Assembly: GCA_002914805.1 (NCBI GenBank)
Contig: JXTB01000309.1
Coordinates: 5,304-69,303 of the forward strand
DNA from: Parasponia andersonii
Taxonomy: Eukaryota > Streptophyta > Magnoliopsida > Rosales > Cannabaceae
Direction: 5' to 3'
DNA: 64,000 nucleotides
Below, piece by piece: positions 61,267 through 64,000 of this stretch. The stretch's first letter is position 1. Each line of letters begins with the position of its first letter. The notes under the pieces are model-generated. The model was given only the letters and a program-made list of their open reading frames with translations, made no database searches and was not told the DNA's origin. The position numbers and the translations under genes are program-made.

Positions 61267-63281
61267 TATCATTATGCACAAATTCAAATAGAAAAATATC
61301 ATTTTATTAATTCAGCAAATATCCAAAATATACATGTTTTTAAGGTATAAATCCTGGCAAATTTTGTCCCAAAAAAAAAAGGATATTTAAGGATTTCTTA
61401 TAACTTGTACGAATATTAAGTTTATGTAGACAAACAAGGCAAAACAAGATTAATAATTTTGTAACTATCAATTTTTTATGCGCTATAAGTATCTATAGTG
61501 TATAATACTATATATGTGGCTTTCTATATTCATACATGATTTATCTTTTTCGGAGGAAGTGTTATATATACGATTTAATATCCAAGATTTCCCTCACTAA
61601 TGCATACAACATTATGGGAGTCCACAACAGCAAAAGACAATTTTCCTGCTTATCTTTTATATCGTGGTATTGAAACACACTACTAAATTGGCATATATTT
61701 ACTTGAAAGCATATATTTTGTGGAGTATAGAAAAAAGTTTGACATCGGCCTGTGCTATAATTAATGTCTTATTATCATTATTTTTTAATTTTAATATTGT
61801 GGTGTTGGATACTTGAAAGAAAATTATTATCTCATATTTATAATAATTTGATTACTGATGTAATGATGTTCCTCATGGATATAAGTTAAACAATTGAATG
61901 GGATAATGGTATAGTATGGTCCATTAATTAAGTATCACCATTAGGTCCATTACTTCCCAAGATTCTATTCCCCCAAATAAACTTTTAACCCTTTTTCTTT
62001 TTATTCGCTGGATGAGAGGAAATTAATGGTACATGTAATTAAGATTGGGTATCCCTTCAAACAATTTCGATGGATAAAATAGAAGAAATTCTGTAATAGC
62101 TACTTTGACCAACCTTCTATTTAAGCCATTTCACTTTATTCAATGTATTCTTGCCCAAAAAAAAGTCACGAAAGTTATTATTCACGTGCTTTGAATATTT
62201 TCCAATAACATTTTCAATGAGTGATATTTTTGGATGAGAAAAACAAATGTGATGCACAATTGCATGTCAACCGTAGTGGCATGAAAAGCAGATTACATAT
62301 TTCAAAAGAAAAATAAAGAAAGTATCGGGTACCTCCTTGTTTTCCGGCTGGTCCTTTATAAAGGGGTTTTGAAGTTGGAATCTGTTTTAGCATTTTCTCA
62401 TGGATGACACCATTATCTCTTGCTTAAAGATGTCTCCTTATATTTTGAGAGGTCGATTTTTTTTTTTAAAAAAAAAATTATAGAAAAAGGTAAGGACTAA
62501 TTAGTGACAGTCTTCTTTGAACTTTTAAAAATGTAATATTTTGGTCATGAAACAAAAGTTAACTATTTGTTAACAATATTAAATTTAGGATGAAACCATA
62601 GTACTCTTCAAGTTATGTCTATTTTTCTTTTCCAAAAAAAAAAAAAAGTTATGTCTATTTTTCACATTCATATTTTCCCAACAGAACACGTGGAATACAC
62701 ATAAAAATTTTGTCTACAATTTAAAATTACGAGTAATTTAGATGAATTGTCACTTAAAATAAATTCGAGGATAGGTTGAGTTTTTTCCCTCTCTGTTTTT
62801 CAGAGGCCAAAATGTCACATTTGGAAAGTTCATGGATGACTGACACTTTTTACCCTTTTAAAACTTTTGTCACGATAACTTAGAATAGGGTAACGAAAAG
62901 GAAAACTGAAAGACATAAAATGCATGTTTTGTGAAGCAAACTCTGGTAGTCATATGTACAATTTGTTTTTCCTTCTTATCAATGCTAATACACCATTTTT
63001 TTTTTTTGGCTGACCTGTTTTTCGACGTAATGATAATTCAAATTTATGATATATAAATTGGAGGAATCATGGCTACAATCAGATTATGCATGCAAGACTA
63101 CAAATACTATAAAACGCAAGTACTTGTTATTTGTTTACTAATTACAATTAGGAATTATTTGTAATTGGATATCTGTAACATGCTTTAGTGTAGTGCTATT
63201 GTTTATTGGGGTTCATTTTCAAATAAAGAGCTGTACATTCAGTTTTGAATTAAAAACATGGTTAATAATAGTAGGATAATA
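61267..63281. other. Intergenic, no gene seen
   Basis: AT-rich DNA with poly-A/T tracts. No open frame of useful length and no repeat pair noticed. Confidence 0.55.
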
Positions 63282-63463
63282 CTAGTTGTATCAAAATTTG
63301 TACCAAATTTTTAATACTAACACATGTGGTATTTGAGTTGGTACTATTTAATTAGTGCATTAAAATTTACTACAAATAAGTTAATCATATTCACTAATTG
63401 AATATTACCAACTCATATGTCACATTGGTATTAAAAATTTGATACAAATTTTGGTACACATAG
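63282..63463. mobile_element. 182-bp foldback (MITE-like) element
   Basis: Arms of about 75 nt are inverted copies. The left begins CTAGTTGTATCAAAATTTGT, and the reverse complement of the right begins CTATGTGTACCAAAATTTGT. Both continue through CAAATTTTTAATAC and GAGTTGGTA to AATTAGTG. The centre is short and AT-rich. No coding capacity. I see no clear target duplication, so the family is open. Confidence 0.75.
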
Positions 63464-64000
63464 CATTTTCCATAATAGTAATAGCCTTTGAATTATATTT
63501 ATTGTACTACTTTAGTTTCCGATCTTTCAATTTATATAGTAATGACTTATCAATTATACAACTATTACAAAAATGGTCGCCTTGTTATAAACTATTAGTT
63601 TTTTAACAAAAAAAATTGTTGGGCATTATTTTGATAAATCAAATCTCGTTTTCAACTACGGTTATCAAATAGTATATTTTACATATGACTCATTTTTTAT
63701 AAAAATTTAATAGTTTGTGGAAAAAAAATTATTGCTGTAATAAATATATAAATCTTGATAGTCTACTATGTAATTTGAATACTCGGAGTTTTGTTATTAA
63801 CTAGAGTTACTAAATATTATTCTTTATAATTTCTCTATTTAATAATTTGTGACAAAAAGAGTCATTGTTGCAATAATTACATAATTTAATATTGTGTATG
63901 TGAAATCCCTTAAAAATTATAAGGACAAATTGTTCTTTTATCCCGATATAAAAATAAATAAATTATTAGATGAATTTGGACGGAATTGAGTCTAGGTTCA
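63464..64000. other. Intergenic, no gene seen
   Basis: AT-rich, partly repetitive in word use (ATTATTT, TAATTTG), with no recognisable feature. Confidence 0.55.

Overview
The window is nuclear DNA of a flowering plant, most likely a eudicot. The genes have introns with GT-AG borders, the intergenic DNA is AT-rich and full of (AT)n and homopolymer runs, and three plant-type LTR retrotransposons are present. I cannot name the family or genus from the sequence. There are two short runs of N (19458-19467 and 30233-30239), so this is assembled sequence with small gaps.

Host genes. Five loci look like real genes: a complete six-exon PP2A catalytic subunit (2253-4571, +); a small secreted, cysteine-containing protein of unknown function (17303-18632, -); an intronless 614-residue leucine-rich-repeat receptor-like pseudokinase of the BIR type (34268-36112, -); a small basic protein of unknown function with a weak DUF761-like tail (44268-44807, +); and a three-exon CCHC/SHAQKYF MYB-related repressor-type transcription factor (47745-48883, -). 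They look unrelated in function, and I see no gene cluster.

Mobile elements. (1) 5368-15173, +: a decayed Ty3/gypsy element of the Tat lineage, recognised by its second, archaeal-type RNase H. Its leader and N-terminal gag are missing, and it carries an extra antisense gene (11433-14017, -) between integrase and 3' LTR. (2) 24395-33649, -: a second Tat-lineage element with TG...CA LTRs, a near-perfect 5-bp target duplication and a primer-binding site. A deletion has joined the start of gag to integrase. It carries a longer spliced copy of the same antisense gene (25562-28534, +) with its own TATA box, and three different tandem-repeat arrays (75, 99 and 73 bp units) between that gene and integrase. 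(3) 53142-61266, -: a Ty1/copia element with 1.7-kb LTRs and a tRNA-Met-type primer site, in which the protease motif is joined directly to the integrase C-terminus. A scrap of another LTR lies at 1-97.

The rest is intergenic: 36.1-44.2 kb, 44.8-47.7 kb, 48.9-53.1 kb and 61.3-64.0 kb hold no recognisable genes but contain a 590-bp tandem duplication, foldback (MITE-like) elements and microsatellites.

The most interesting system is the antisense gene of the two Tat elements. It has the same protein architecture in both (a Transposase_28-like N-terminal domain, a low-complexity linker, a coiled coil, and a conserved acidic tail ending GGN), its own TATA box just inside the 3' LTR, and spliced structure in the better-preserved copy. 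Both copies here are broken. A strand-biased cluster of ACGAC motifs upstream of the small secreted-protein gene is a second unexplained signal.
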